Positions 28,518 through 37,038 of a stretch of 64,000 nucleotides of DNA are shown here, piece by piece. The position numbers were made by a program, and so were the translations under genes. Source of the DNA: DATJKD01 sp963834855 (GTDB lineage: Bacteria; Pseudomonadota; Gammaproteobacteria; Steroidobacterales; Steroidobacteraceae). The notes under the pieces were generated by a model. The model saw only the letters and a list, made by a program, of their open reading frames with translations, did no database searches and was not told the DNA's origin. Each line of letters opens with the position of its first letter. The stretch's first letter is position 1. Location: positions 62,001 to 126,000 of the forward strand of contig CAWIDH010000003.1 in the NCBI GenBank assembly GCA_963834855.1, read 5' to 3'.

Positions 28518-29531
28518 ATGACATTGAAGGTGGGCATCAACGGCTATGGACGCATCGGGCGCAACGTGCTGCGCGCGCTGTACGAGGGCGGACGGCAGAA
28601 GGAAATCCAGATCGTTGCGGTCAACGACCTGGGCGATGCCGAGACCAACGCGCACCTGACGCGCTATGACAGCGTGCACGGCAAGTTCCGCGGCGAAGTG
28701 CGCGTCGAGGGCGACCACATGGTCATCAACGGCGACCGGATCCGCGTGCTCGCGGAGCGGGATCCCGCGAAGCTGCCCTGGGGTGAGCTGGGCGTGGACA
28801 CCGTGTTCGAGTGCACGGGCCTCTTCACCAGCAAGGCGAAGGCGGGGCAGCACCTGACGGGCGGCGCGAAGCGCGTGATCGTCTCGGCGCCGGGTGAGAA
28901 GGACGTGGATGCGACGATCGTCTACGGCGTCAACCACAAGGTGCTCAAGCCCGGCATGACCGTGATCTCGAACGCCTCGTGCACCACGAACTGCCTCGCG
29001 CCGCTGGTCAAGCCGCTGCACGACGCGATCGGCGTCAAGGCCGGCATCATGACCACCATCCACGCCTACACGAACGACCAGGTCCTCACGGACGTCTATC
29101 ACAAGGACCTGCGCCGCGCGCGCTCGGCGACGATGTCCATGATTCCGACCAAGACGGGGGCGGCGGCAGCCGTCGGGCTCGTGCTGCCGGAACTCAATGG
29201 CAAGCTCGACGGCTTCGCAGTGCGCGTGCCGACGATCAACGTCTCGCTGGTCGACCTCACGTTCACCGCCGCGCGTGCGACCTCCATCGACGAGGTCAAC
29301 AAGGTGCTCAGGGCCGCCTCCGCGGGCGAGCTCAAGGGGATACTCAACTACAGCGACGGACCGCTGGTCTCGATGGACTTCAACCACGATCCGGCGTCGT
29401 CGACCTACGACGCGACCCTGACCCGCGTCATCGACGGTACGCTGGTCAAGGTCTGTGCGTGGTACGACAACGAGTGGGGGTTCTCGAACCGCATGCTCGA
29501 CACGGCGCTCGCCTGGTCGCGGGCGGCCTGA
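28518..29531 (+). CDS. gap: Glyceraldehyde-3-phosphate dehydrogenase
   Basis: 337 residues. The NAD-binding fold starts KVGINGYGRIGRNVLRAL (G-x-G-R-I-G-R), VNDL carries the conserved Asp that favours NAD, and the catalytic Cys155 lies in SNASCTTNCLAP with the active-site His in a later THHxxT-type region. It converts G3P to 1,3-bisphosphoglycerate. Erythrose-4-phosphate dehydrogenase is a close relative often beside tkt and pgk. The sequence VAVNDLGDAETNAHL looks like ordinary GAPDH, but the Epd alternative is not fully excluded by eye. Second gene of the tkt-gap-pgk-pyk unit. Confidence 0.93.
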   Translation: MTLKVGINGYGRIGRNVLRALYEGGRQKEIQIVAVNDLGDAETNAHLTRYDSVHGKFRGEVRVEGDHMVINGDRIRVLAERDPAKLPWGELGVDTVFECTGLFTSKAKAGQHLTGGAKRVIVSAPGEKDVDATIVYGVNHKVLKPGMTVISNASCTTNCLAPLVKPLHDAIGVKAGIMTTIHAYTNDQVLTDVYHKDLRRARSATMSMIPTKTGAAAAVGLVLPELNGKLDGFAVRVPTINVSLVDLTFTAARATSIDEVNKVLRAASAGELKGILNYSDGPLVSMDFNHDPASSTYDATLTRVIDGTLVKVCAWYDNEWGFSNRMLDTALAWSRAA

Positions 29532-29540
29532 GGCAGGCCG

Positions 29541-30725
29541 ATGCCCGTCAGGATGCTACGGATGGCGGACCTGGACTTGCGGGGCAAGCGCGTCCTGATC
29601 CGCGAGGACCTCAACGTCCCGGTGCAGAACCACGTCGTCACCAGCGACGCGCGCATCCGGGCGTCGCTGCCGACCATCGTGGCCGCGCGCAAGGCCGGCG
29701 CACGCGTCATGCTGATGTCGCACCTCGGACGGCCGGAGGAGGCCGTGTACGACGAGGAGTTCTCGCTCGCGCCGGTCGCGGCGCGCCTCTCGGAGCTGCT
29801 GGGTGTCGGCGTGCGCCTGGTCCGTGACTGGCTCGGCGGTGTCGAGTGCGCGCCCGGTGAGGTCGTCCTGCTGGAGAACGTGCGGTTCAACGTCGGCGAG
29901 AAGAAGAACAACGACGAGCTCGCGCGGCGCATGGCGGCGCTGTGCGACGTGTACGTGATGGACGCCTTCGCGACTGCGCACCGCGCAGAGGCGAGCACGC
30001 ACGGCGTCGCGAAGTACGCCCCCATCGCCTGTGCGGGGCCGTTGTTGACCGGCGAGCTCGAGGCGCTCGAGAAGGCGCTGGGTGCCCCGAAGCGGCCGCT
30101 GGTCGCCATCGTGGGCGGCTCGAAGGTGTCGACGAAGCTCACCGTGCTCGAGAACCTGCTCGCAAAGGTGGACCGGCTGATCGTCGGCGGCGGCATCGCG
30201 AACACGTTTCTCGCGGCCGCCGGCCATCCGATCGGCAAGTCCCTGCACGAGGCCGAGATGATCGACGTTGCGAAGGGACTGCTCGCGCGCTCGCAGGATG
30301 CAAAGGTCGACATACCGCTGCCGACCGACGTCGTGGTCGCGAAGGAGTTCGCCGCGTCGGCCGAGGCCGACGTCAAGGCGGTCGCCGACGTCGATCGCAG
30401 CGACATGATCCTCGACATCGGCCCGGACACGGCGGAACGCTTCGCGGCGTCGCTCAAGGGCGCCGGCACCATCGTCTGGAACGGCCCGGTCGGCGTGTTC
30501 GAGTTCGATCAGTTCAGCGAGGGTACCCGCGTGCTCGCGCAGGCGGTCGCGGACAGCCCCGCGTTCTCGGTCGCCGGGGGCGGCGACACGATTGCGGCGA
30601 TCGAGAAGTTCGGAGTCGACGAGGGGATCTCGTACATCTCCACGGCCGGCGGTGCCTTCCTCGAATTCCTCGAGGGCAGGAAGCTGCCCGCGGTCGAAGT
30701 GCTGGAGCAGCGCGCAGCCGCCTGA
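29541..30725 (+). CDS. pgk: Phosphoglycerate kinase
   Basis: 394 residues. The N-terminal signature is KRVLIREDLNVPVQ, followed by SHLGRPEE and LLENVRFNVGEKKN. The hinge and nucleotide domain contains VGGSKVSTKLTVLENLL, VGGGIANTFLAA and the ATP-site loop WNGPVGVFEF...AGGGDTIAAIEKF. It transfers phosphate from 1,3-bisphosphoglycerate to ADP. The start at MPVRML is kept; the internal ATG at MADLDLRGKRV, seven codons in, is equally possible. Nine nt separate it from gap. Confidence 0.96.
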   Translation: MPVRMLRMADLDLRGKRVLIREDLNVPVQNHVVTSDARIRASLPTIVAARKAGARVMLMSHLGRPEEAVYDEEFSLAPVAARLSELLGVGVRLVRDWLGGVECAPGEVVLLENVRFNVGEKKNNDELARRMAALCDVYVMDAFATAHRAEASTHGVAKYAPIACAGPLLTGELEALEKALGAPKRPLVAIVGGSKVSTKLTVLENLLAKVDRLIVGGGIANTFLAAAGHPIGKSLHEAEMIDVAKGLLARSQDAKVDIPLPTDVVVAKEFAASAEADVKAVADVDRSDMILDIGPDTAERFAASLKGAGTIVWNGPVGVFEFDQFSEGTRVLAQAVADSPAFSVAGGGDTIAAIEKFGVDEGISYISTAGGAFLEFLEGRKLPAVEVLEQRAAA

Positions 30726-30732
30726 CCCCCCG

Positions 30733-32160
30733 ATGCTCCGACGCACCAAGATCGTCGCCACCCTCGGCCCGGCCACCGACGCGCCGGGCGTCCTCGAGGA
30801 CGTCATCCGCCGCGGCGCCGACGTCGTGCGGCTCAATTTTTCGCATGGCGGTCACGCCGACCAGGCCAGGCGGGTCGAGGCGGTGCGCGCGGCGTCGGAG
30901 CGCGTCGGCAAGCACGTGGCCGTGCTCGGCGATCTGCAGGGACCCAAGATCCGCATCGAGCGCTTCGCCGAGGGGCGAGTCGTGCTCAACGAGGGCGAGC
31001 CATTCGCGCTGGATCCGGCGATCGAGCCGCACGACGGCACGGCGGGCGGCGTCGGCATCACGTATGACGACCTCGCGCGGGACGTGCGCCCCGGCGACGA
31101 GCTGATCCTGGGCGACGGCCAGGTGGAGCTCACCGTCGTGTCCGTCCAGGGCGCGCGCGTCGAGGCGCGCGTGACGGTCGGGGGCGAGGTTTCCGACCAC
31201 AAGGGCATCAACCGCCGCGGCGGCGGGCTGTCAGCAAAAGCGCTGACCGACAAGGATCGCGAGGACGTCCGCGCGGCCGCCGCGCTCGGCATGGACTACC
31301 TGGCGGTGTCCTTCGTGCGGCAGGCCACGGACGTCGAGGAGGCGCGCACGCTGCTGCGCGCCGCCGGCAGCGAGGCGGGTGTGATCGCCAAGATCGAGCG
31401 CAGCGAGGCCATCCCGCGGCTCGACGAGATCTGCCGCGCAAGCGAGGCGATCATGGTCGCGCGCGGTGACCTCGGCGTGGAGATGGGCTACGCGCAGCTG
31501 ACCGGTCTGCAGAAGCGGATCCTGCAGACCGCCCGCGCGCACGACCGGGTCAGCATTACCGCGACGCAGATGATGGAGTCGATGATCCACAGCCCGGTGC
31601 CGACGCGGGCGGAAGTCTCCGACGTCGCGAACGCCGTGCTCGATGGCAGCGATGCGGTGATGCTGTCGGGCGAGTCGGCCGTCGGCAAGTACCCGGCGCG
31701 CGCGGTCGAGGCCATGGCGGAGGTCATCGAGGGCGCGGAAACGTACCAGCTCACGCGCGCGCGCGGACGCGACCGCTTCGAGGGCATGATCGACAGCACG
31801 GACCGCGCGATCGCTCGCGCCGTGATGTTCACCGCGAACCACATGGACGTAGAGGCGATCGTCGCGCTGACCGAGTCCGGGTCGACGCCGCTGTGGATGT
31901 CGCGCATCCGGTCCGACATACCGATCTTCGCGTTCACGCGGCACGAGCGCACGCGGCGGAGCGTCGCCCTGTACCGCGGCGTCTATCCGGTCCCGTTCGG
32001 GCTTGCGTCGGGAAGTGCAGCGGAGCTCTACGGCGCGATCGCGCGCGAGCTCGTCGGGCGCGGCTACGTCAAGCGCGGTGACCGGATCATCCTCACGATG
32101 GGCGAGCTGTCCGGCGTTGCCGGCGGCACCAACACGATGAAGATCCTCGAAGTCTCCTAG
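30733..32160 (+). CDS. pyk: Pyruvate kinase
   Basis: 475 residues from the ATG of MLRRTKIVATLGPAT. In-frame sequence upstream lies within pgk. K+/substrate site VVRLNFSHGGH (32-42), B-domain (residues ~70-170), catalytic Lys in IAKIERSEAI and the Mg-site VARGDLGVE, then TATQMMESMI. The C-terminal regulatory domain follows (VALTESGSTPLWMSRIR, KRGDRIILTMGEL). It makes ATP and pyruvate from PEP. With a reversible PPi-PFK elsewhere in the window, this would be an irreversible step. Its TAG stop is joined directly to a structured intergenic repeat. Confidence 0.96.
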   Translation: MLRRTKIVATLGPATDAPGVLEDVIRRGADVVRLNFSHGGHADQARRVEAVRAASERVGKHVAVLGDLQGPKIRIERFAEGRVVLNEGEPFALDPAIEPHDGTAGGVGITYDDLARDVRPGDELILGDGQVELTVVSVQGARVEARVTVGGEVSDHKGINRRGGGLSAKALTDKDREDVRAAAALGMDYLAVSFVRQATDVEEARTLLRAAGSEAGVIAKIERSEAIPRLDEICRASEAIMVARGDLGVEMGYAQLTGLQKRILQTARAHDRVSITATQMMESMIHSPVPTRAEVSDVANAVLDGSDAVMLSGESAVGKYPARAVEAMAEVIEGAETYQLTRARGRDRFEGMIDSTDRAIARAVMFTANHMDVEAIVALTESGSTPLWMSRIRSDIPIFAFTRHERTRRSVALYRGVYPVPFGLASGSAAELYGAIARELVGRGYVKRGDRIILTMGELSGVAGGTNTMKILEVS

Positions 32161-32161
32161 C

Positions 32162-32338
32162 GCGCGTTAACGATGGAGTCTGGTCGCGGGCGAAGCCTTG
32201 ATCGGGGAGGTATTTTCCGGAACGCCGTAAACCCATCCCTGGGGGCTCCGTCGAAAACATCCGTGTTTTCGACGGTCCGGAAAATACCTCCCCGATCAAG
32301 GCTTCGCCGATGCGCAGTGCCGCTCATGCCTAATGCGC
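32162..32338. repeat. Structured ~180-nt intergenic repeat, copy 1
   Basis: Starts at the TAG of pyk and ends in CTAATGCGCA just before the penicillin-acylase gene. A perfect 33-bp stem (32189-32221 with 32276-32308, containing GATCGGGGAGGTATTTTCCG) encloses an unpaired core (32222-32247, ACGCCGTAAACCCATCCC...) and an inner 12-bp hairpin (32248-32259 with 32264-32275, loop TCCG). The second copy at 54784 keeps the core identical and changes the stems on both sides together. Confidence 0.93.
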
Positions 32339-32350
32339 AATAGGCACCGA

Positions 32351-34744
32351 ATGTGGCAGCGAATCGTTGTCGGCGCCGTGGCGGCCGGCGCGGCCGCGAT
32401 TGCGGCGCTGTTGCTCGCGGTGAGAGGAAGCCTGCCCGCGATCGACGGGCGGCTCGCGGCGCCGGGGCTCGAGGCGCCGATCAAGGTCGAGCGTGACGCG
32501 CTCGGTGTGCCGACGATCGCGGGATCGACCCGCAACGACGTCGCCTACGCGACCGGCTTCGTGCACGCGCAGGATCGCTTCTTCCAGATGGACCTGTCGC
32601 GGCGGATGTCGGCGGGGCGCCTGGCGGAGCTCGTAGGCGACGCCGCCCTGCCGACCGACCGGCGCAACCGGCTGCACCGCTTCGAGGCGCTCGCCGGGCG
32701 CGTCTACGCCAAGCTGTCGGACGGCGAGCGCGAACTGCTCCGTGCCTACGCGGCCGGCGTCAACGCCGGTCTCGACAGACTACGTGTCCGGCCCTTCGAG
32801 TACCTGCTGCTGCGTTCATCCCCCGAACGCTGGCAGCCGCGCGATACGGTGCTCGTGGTCTTTGCCATGTACCTGCAGCTGAACGACAGCCGCGCGGAAG
32901 AGGACCTGCGCCGCAGCGTGCTCAAGGCCAGCCTGCCGCCCGCGCTGTTCGATTTCGTCAATTCCGTCGCCCCCGAATGGGAGGCGCCCATCGACGGCCG
33001 GGTGGTCGCGGCGGCGCCGATGCCGGGGCCGGACGTCTATGACCTGCGTGCTCATGCGCGTGAGCGCAGGGCGTTGACCGCGGCGCGGCCTGTGATCGCG
33101 CGCGAGGCGCGCTCACCGGGCAGCAACAACTGGGCGCTCGGCGGCCAACACACGGCGAGCGGTGCGGGCCTGGTCGCAAACGACATGCACCTCGGCCTCG
33201 GCGTGCCCAACACCTGGTATCGCGCGCGTCTCATCGTGCAGGGGCCGCAGCCGCGCGATCTCGTCGGGCTCACGCTGCCCGGTACGCCGCTGCTGGTGGC
33301 GGGTAGCAACGGCCGGGTGGCCTGGGGCTTCACCAACAGCTACGGCGACTACAGCGATCTCGTCCGGGTCGAGCTGTCGGCCGACGGTGCGCAGTATCGC
33401 GGCGCCGCGGGTTACCGGCCGCTGGCCCGGGAGCGCGAGATCCTGCGTTCGAGCAGCGGCGCGACCGAGGTGCTCGATCTGCGCCTGACCGAGTGGGGCC
33501 CGCTCCTCGAGGAATCGGTCGCGGGCGAGGCGCTCGCCCTGCGCTGGACGGCGCACGAGCCGGACGCGACGAACCTGCGATGGCTCGGGCTCGAGACCGT
33601 GGACGACGTCGACGCCGCGCTCGCGCTCGCCAACACCATCGGCGGGCCGGTGCAGAACTTCGTCTGTGCGGATGCTCGAGGCAACGTCGGCTGGACCCTG
33701 CTCGGCCGCATCCCGGCGCGTGGCGCGGGCTATGACCCGACCGTCCCCTCCGACTGGACGCGACCGCACGCCGGTTGGCAGGGCTTCCTGCCGCCCGCGC
33801 GCTATCCACGCGTGCGGAACCCGCCGGACGGTCGGATCTGGACCGCGAACAACCGCGTCGTCGGCGGGGAGTCCCTGGCGCTGATCGGCGACGGCGCGCC
33901 GGATCGCGGCGCACGCGCCCGGCAGATCCGCGACGCGTTGGCGCCGCTTAGCTCTGCGACCGAGCGCGACATGCTCGCGATCCAGCTCGATGACCGCGCG
34001 CTCTTCCTCGCGCGGTGGCGCGAGCTGCTGCTCGATATCCTCGACGCCGACGCGCTGGCCGGTCATGCGGACCGCGCGGTGCTGCGCGACGTCGTCGCGG
34101 GCGGCGAGCCGCGGGCTTCAGCGGCCTCGGTCGGCTATCTGCACCTGCGGCGCTTTCACGAGGTCATCGAGCACCGTGTGTTCGAGGCGCTGACGATCGC
34201 CGCGCGAGCCGCCCACCCGGACGCCGAGCTCAAGGTGCCGAGGCAGTTCGAGGACGCGGCATGGCGGCTCGTCACGGAACGTCCGGCGCACCTGCTCGAC
34301 CCGCGCTATACAAGCTGGCGGGAATTTCTCCTGTCGGCTGTGGACGAGACGATCGCTGCCATCGAGCGCGACTGCGGGCAGGGCCGCCTCGCGAGCTGCA
34401 GCTGGGGCGAGCGCAATGCCGTCAGCATCCGCCACCCGTTGAGTCGTGCCGTACCGTCACTTGCGCGCTGGCTCGACATGCCGAGCGTGCCGATGGCCGG
34501 CGACAACGACATGCCTCACGTTCACCTGCCGGGATTCGGGGCCTCCGAGCGGTTCGCGGTCTCGCCGGGACACGAGGCCGACGGGATCCTGCACATGCCG
34601 GCGGGACAGAGCGGCCATCCGTGGTCGCCCTGGTACCGTGCCGGCCACGAGGCCTGGGTGCGCGGCGAACCGACGCCGCTCCTGCCGGGCCCTGCGCAGC
34701 ACGACCTCGAACTCTTGCCCGGCAACTGGCTCGGCACCGACTGA
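32351..34744 (+). CDS. Penicillin acylase-family (peptidase S45) Ntn-hydrolase
   Basis: 797 residues from the ATG of MWQRIVVGAVAAG. The ATG six codons earlier belongs to the repeat terminus. An N-terminal signal or anchor (WQRIVVGAVAAGAAAIAALLLAV) is followed by the alpha chain (VERDALGVPTIAG...YATGFVHAQDRFFQMDLSRR), a spacer, and the beta chain starting at the autocatalytic nucleophile Ser258 in SPGSNNWALGG. VANDMHLGLGVPNTWY, the family's post-nucleophile block, follows. Relatives cleave penicillins, cephalosporins or acyl-homoserine lactones, or long-chain N-acyl amides. The substrate here is unknown; quorum quenching or antibiotic side-chain removal are possibilities. Periplasmic. Confidence 0.9.
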   Translation: MWQRIVVGAVAAGAAAIAALLLAVRGSLPAIDGRLAAPGLEAPIKVERDALGVPTIAGSTRNDVAYATGFVHAQDRFFQMDLSRRMSAGRLAELVGDAALPTDRRNRLHRFEALAGRVYAKLSDGERELLRAYAAGVNAGLDRLRVRPFEYLLLRSSPERWQPRDTVLVVFAMYLQLNDSRAEEDLRRSVLKASLPPALFDFVNSVAPEWEAPIDGRVVAAAPMPGPDVYDLRAHARERRALTAARPVIAREARSPGSNNWALGGQHTASGAGLVANDMHLGLGVPNTWYRARLIVQGPQPRDLVGLTLPGTPLLVAGSNGRVAWGFTNSYGDYSDLVRVELSADGAQYRGAAGYRPLAREREILRSSSGATEVLDLRLTEWGPLLEESVAGEALALRWTAHEPDATNLRWLGLETVDDVDAALALANTIGGPVQNFVCADARGNVGWTLLGRIPARGAGYDPTVPSDWTRPHAGWQGFLPPARYPRVRNPPDGRIWTANNRVVGGESLALIGDGAPDRGARARQIRDALAPLSSATERDMLAIQLDDRALFLARWRELLLDILDADALAGHADRAVLRDVVAGGEPRASAASVGYLHLRRFHEVIEHRVFEALTIAARAAHPDAELKVPRQFEDAAWRLVTERPAHLLDPRYTSWREFLLSAVDETIAAIERDCGQGRLASCSWGERNAVSIRHPLSRAVPSLARWLDMPSVPMAGDNDMPHVHLPGFGASERFAVSPGHEADGILHMPAGQSGHPWSPWYRAGHEAWVRGEPTPLLPGPAQHDLELLPGNWLGTD

Positions 34745-34750
34745 CCCTGA

Positions 34751-34773
34751 AATTGGCTCGGAGCCATTTTTTT
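34751..34773. repeat. REP-like motif, ATTGGCTCGGAGCCA family (single)
   Basis: AATTGGCTCGGAGCCATTTT, a near-perfect GGCTC/GAGCC dyad with A/T flanks, lies between the penicillin-acylase stop and the MoxR start. Related copies occur at 35690-35785 and 51834-51930. Confidence 0.75.
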
Positions 34774-34817
34774 CCGGGGCTGATATCGTGGCGCTCCACC
34801 GCTGCAGAGGAACCGAT

Positions 34818-35669
34818 GTGACCCGCAGATTCGAAGGAACGGAGCGCTACGTCGCCACCGACGACCTGATGATGGCCGTGAACGCCGCCGTGACGCTCGC
34901 CCGCCCGCTGCTCGTCAAGGGCGAGCCCGGCACGGGCAAGACGCAGCTTGCCGAGGAGATCGCCGCGGCGCTCGGCAAGCCCCTCCATCGCTGGCACATC
35001 AAGTCGACCACCAAGGCCCAGCACGGCCTCTACGAGTACGACGCCGTCTCGCGGCTGCGCGACTCGCAGCTGGGCGAAGCGAAGGTCCACGACATCGGCA
35101 ACTACATCGTCAAGGGGCGGCTGTGGGAAGCCTTCGACAGCGAGCAGCAGGCGGTCATGCTGATCGACGAGATCGACAAGGCCGACATCGAGTTCCCGAA
35201 CGACCTGCTGCTCGAGCTCGACCGCATGGAGTTCTTCGTCCACGAGACGCGCGAGCTGATCAAGGCGCGCCATCGCCCGATCGTGGTGATCACGAGCAAC
35301 AACGAGAAGGAGCTGCCCGACGCATTCCTGCGCCGATGCTTCTTCCACTACATCCGCTTTCCGGATGCGGAGACGATGACGCGGATCGTGGCCGTGCACT
35401 TCCCCGACCTCAAGCGCGAACTGCTGGCCGAGGCGCTGACCGCGTTCTACCGCGTGCGCGACGTGCCGGGCCTCAAGAAGAAGCCGTCGACGTCCGAGCT
35501 GCTCGACTGGCTGAAGCTCCTGCTCGCCGAGGACGTGCCGCCCGAGGCCCTGCGCAGCGACGACCCGCGCAAGAGCCTGCCGCCGCTCTATGGCGCGCTG
35601 CTCAAGAACGAGCAGGACGTGCACCTGTTCGAGCAGCTGATGTTCCTCCAGCGCCGGCAGCAACGGTAA
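34818..35669 (+). CDS. MoxR-family AAA+ ATPase
   Basis: 283 residues from a GTG (VTRRFEGTERYVATDDL) preceded by GCAGAGGA. The ATG two bases upstream is out of frame. Walker A is GEPGTGKT (35-42), Walker B is VMLIDEIDKAD, sensor 1 is VVITSNNEKELPDAFLRR with the Arg finger in LRRC. MoxR ATPases act as chaperones that, together with VWA-domain partners, mature or insert metal cofactors into enzyme complexes. The next gene is such a VWA protein, 128 nt downstream behind a composite repeat. The client is not in this window. Confidence 0.92.
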   Translation: MTRRFEGTERYVATDDLMMAVNAAVTLARPLLVKGEPGTGKTQLAEEIAAALGKPLHRWHIKSTTKAQHGLYEYDAVSRLRDSQLGEAKVHDIGNYIVKGRLWEAFDSEQQAVMLIDEIDKADIEFPNDLLLELDRMEFFVHETRELIKARHRPIVVITSNNEKELPDAFLRRCFFHYIRFPDAETMTRIVAVHFPDLKRELLAEALTAFYRVRDVPGLKKKPSTSELLDWLKLLLAEDVPPEALRSDDPRKSLPPLYGALLKNEQDVHLFEQLMFLQRRQQR

Positions 35670-35796
35670 TGGGGACATTCTCCATTTCGAAAAATGGCTC
35701 GGAGCCAATATTTGGCTCTGCCGGCAAGATTGGCTCCGAGCCAATTTCTTGAGCCATTTCTAGAGAATTGGCTCCGAGCCATTTTTCCCATTTCGC
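35667..35796. repeat. Composite REP-like array between moxR and the VWA gene
   Basis: Begins at the moxR stop with GGGGACATTCTCCATTTCG, the arm seen at 5073 and 48125. It then runs through at least three GGCTC(G/C)GAGCC dyads (35695-35706, 35731-35742, 35769-35780) in both flank orientations, ending in CATTTTTCCCATTTC right before the next start codon. Two motif families are therefore fused in one array. It fills the whole intergenic space. Confidence 0.85.
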
Positions 35797-35797
35797 C

Positions 35798-36973
35798 ATG
35801 CTCAACGGTTTCTTCCTGACGCTGCGCGGGGCCGGAATCCCGGTCACCCTGACCGAGTACCTCACGCTGCTCGAGGCGCTCGAAGCGCGCGTCCCGGGAA
35901 CGGACGTGGACGGGTTCTATTTCCTCGCGCGTGCGGCGCTGGTGAAGGACGAGAAGCACTACGACCGCTACGACCGGGCGTTCGCGGCGCACTTCAAGGG
36001 GGCGGAGCAGGCATTCGCGGGTCTCGCCCGGGACATCCCGGCCGACTGGCTGCGCAAGACGCTCGAGCGCGTCCTCACGGAGGAGGAAAAGGCGCGTGTC
36101 GAGTCCCTGGGGGGCTGGGACAAGCTGATGGAGACGCTCGCCGAGCGGCTGCGGGAACAGCGCGGACGCCATGAAGGCGGCAGCAAGTGGATCGGCACCG
36201 GCGGCACCTCGCCGTTCGGCCACGGCGGGTTCAACCCGGAAGGGGTGCGGATCGGCGGGCAGGGCGGGGGACGCCGCGCGGTCAAGGTCTGGGAGAAGCG
36301 CGAATTCCGCAACCTGGACGACACGGTCGAGCTCGGCACTCGAAACATCAAGATCGCGCTGCGGAAGCTCCGCCGCTTCGCGCGCGACGGCGCCGCGGAG
36401 GAGTTCGATCTCGAGGGAACGATCGATTCGACGGCTCGCAACGCAGGGCTGCTCGAGCTCAAGTTCGTGCCGGAGCGACACAACGCGGTCAAGGTGCTGC
36501 TGTTCCTGGACGTCGGCGGTTCGATGGAAAGCCACGTGCGGATCTGCGAGGAGCTGTTCTCCGCGACGCGCAGCGAGTTCAAGCACCTGGAGTACTTCTA
36601 CTTCCATAACTTCCTGTACGAATCGGTGTGGCGCGACGGCCGCCGCAGGCACGCGGTGCGCACGCCCACGCTCGAGATCCTGCGCACTTACCCGCCGGAC
36701 TACCGGGTGATCTTCGTCGGTGACGCGAGCATGAGCCCCTACGAGATCATGCAGCCGGGCGGCAGCATCGAGCACTGGAACGACGAAGCAGGCTCGGTGT
36801 GGATGCAGCGCATCACCCAGCGTTACCCCAAGCACGTCTGGCTCAACCCCGAGCCGGAGGGCCGCTGGGACTACACGGCCTCGATCGGCATTACGCGCCG
36901 CCTGCTCGATGACCGGATGTACCCGCTCACGCTCGACGGGCTGGACCGCGCGATACGTGCCCTGAGGACTTAA
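35798..36973 (+). CDS. CoxE-like VWA-domain protein, MoxR partner
   Basis: 391 residues from MLNGFFLTLRGAG. Upstream in-frame sequence is repeat-derived. Residues 1-120 are a helical CoxE-type N-terminal region, followed by a Gly-rich linker (~125-160, GGSKWIGTGGTSPFGHGG) and a C-terminal VWA domain with a MIDAS-like site LFLDVGGSMES (236-245) and FVGDASMSPYEI. The metal site reads DxGGS rather than DxSGS, so its first Ser is replaced, which is also seen in relatives. Pairs with the upstream MoxR ATPase; such pairs assist maturation of large metalloenzymes. No client operon is adjacent. Confidence 0.88.
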   Translation: MLNGFFLTLRGAGIPVTLTEYLTLLEALEARVPGTDVDGFYFLARAALVKDEKHYDRYDRAFAAHFKGAEQAFAGLARDIPADWLRKTLERVLTEEEKARVESLGGWDKLMETLAERLREQRGRHEGGSKWIGTGGTSPFGHGGFNPEGVRIGGQGGGRRAVKVWEKREFRNLDDTVELGTRNIKIALRKLRRFARDGAAEEFDLEGTIDSTARNAGLLELKFVPERHNAVKVLLFLDVGGSMESHVRICEELFSATRSEFKHLEYFYFHNFLYESVWRDGRRRHAVRTPTLEILRTYPPDYRVIFVGDASMSPYEIMQPGGSIEHWNDEAGSVWMQRITQRYPKHVWLNPEPEGRWDYTASIGITRRLLDDRMYPLTLDGLDRAIRALRT

Positions 36974-37006
36974 TCCCGCAGGGCACCTGCCGCCCGCAGT
37001 CCCGCC

Positions 37007-37038
37007 TTGCGTTCGCAATGCGAATCCTTATCATTTGC
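37007..37038 (+). promoter_or_regulatory. Candidate Fur-regulated promoter of the TonB-like gene
   Basis: TTGCGT (37007-37012), a 16-nt spacer, then TATCAT (37029-37034) form a plausible sigma-70 promoter. Overlapping it is GCAATGCGAATCCTTATCAT (from 37015), continuing TTGC to 37038. Its right half TTATCATTTGC matches the Fur-box consensus half-site and its left half matches partly. Transcription would start near 37041, at or on the start codon region. Confidence 0.55.

Noticed and set aside
28518..29531. Erythrose-4-phosphate dehydrogenase (epd) instead of gap, because of the tkt/pgk neighbours
   Set aside because: Cofactor loop and active-site segments look like ordinary NAD-GAPDH, and tkt-gap-pgk-pyk is itself a standard order.
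32333..32350. Upstream ATG for the penicillin-acylase gene (and the equivalent at 54962 for purU)
   Set aside because: Both ATGs fall in the TAATGCGCA terminus of the structured repeat; the downstream starts fit the family N-termini better and, for purU, have a ribosome-binding site.
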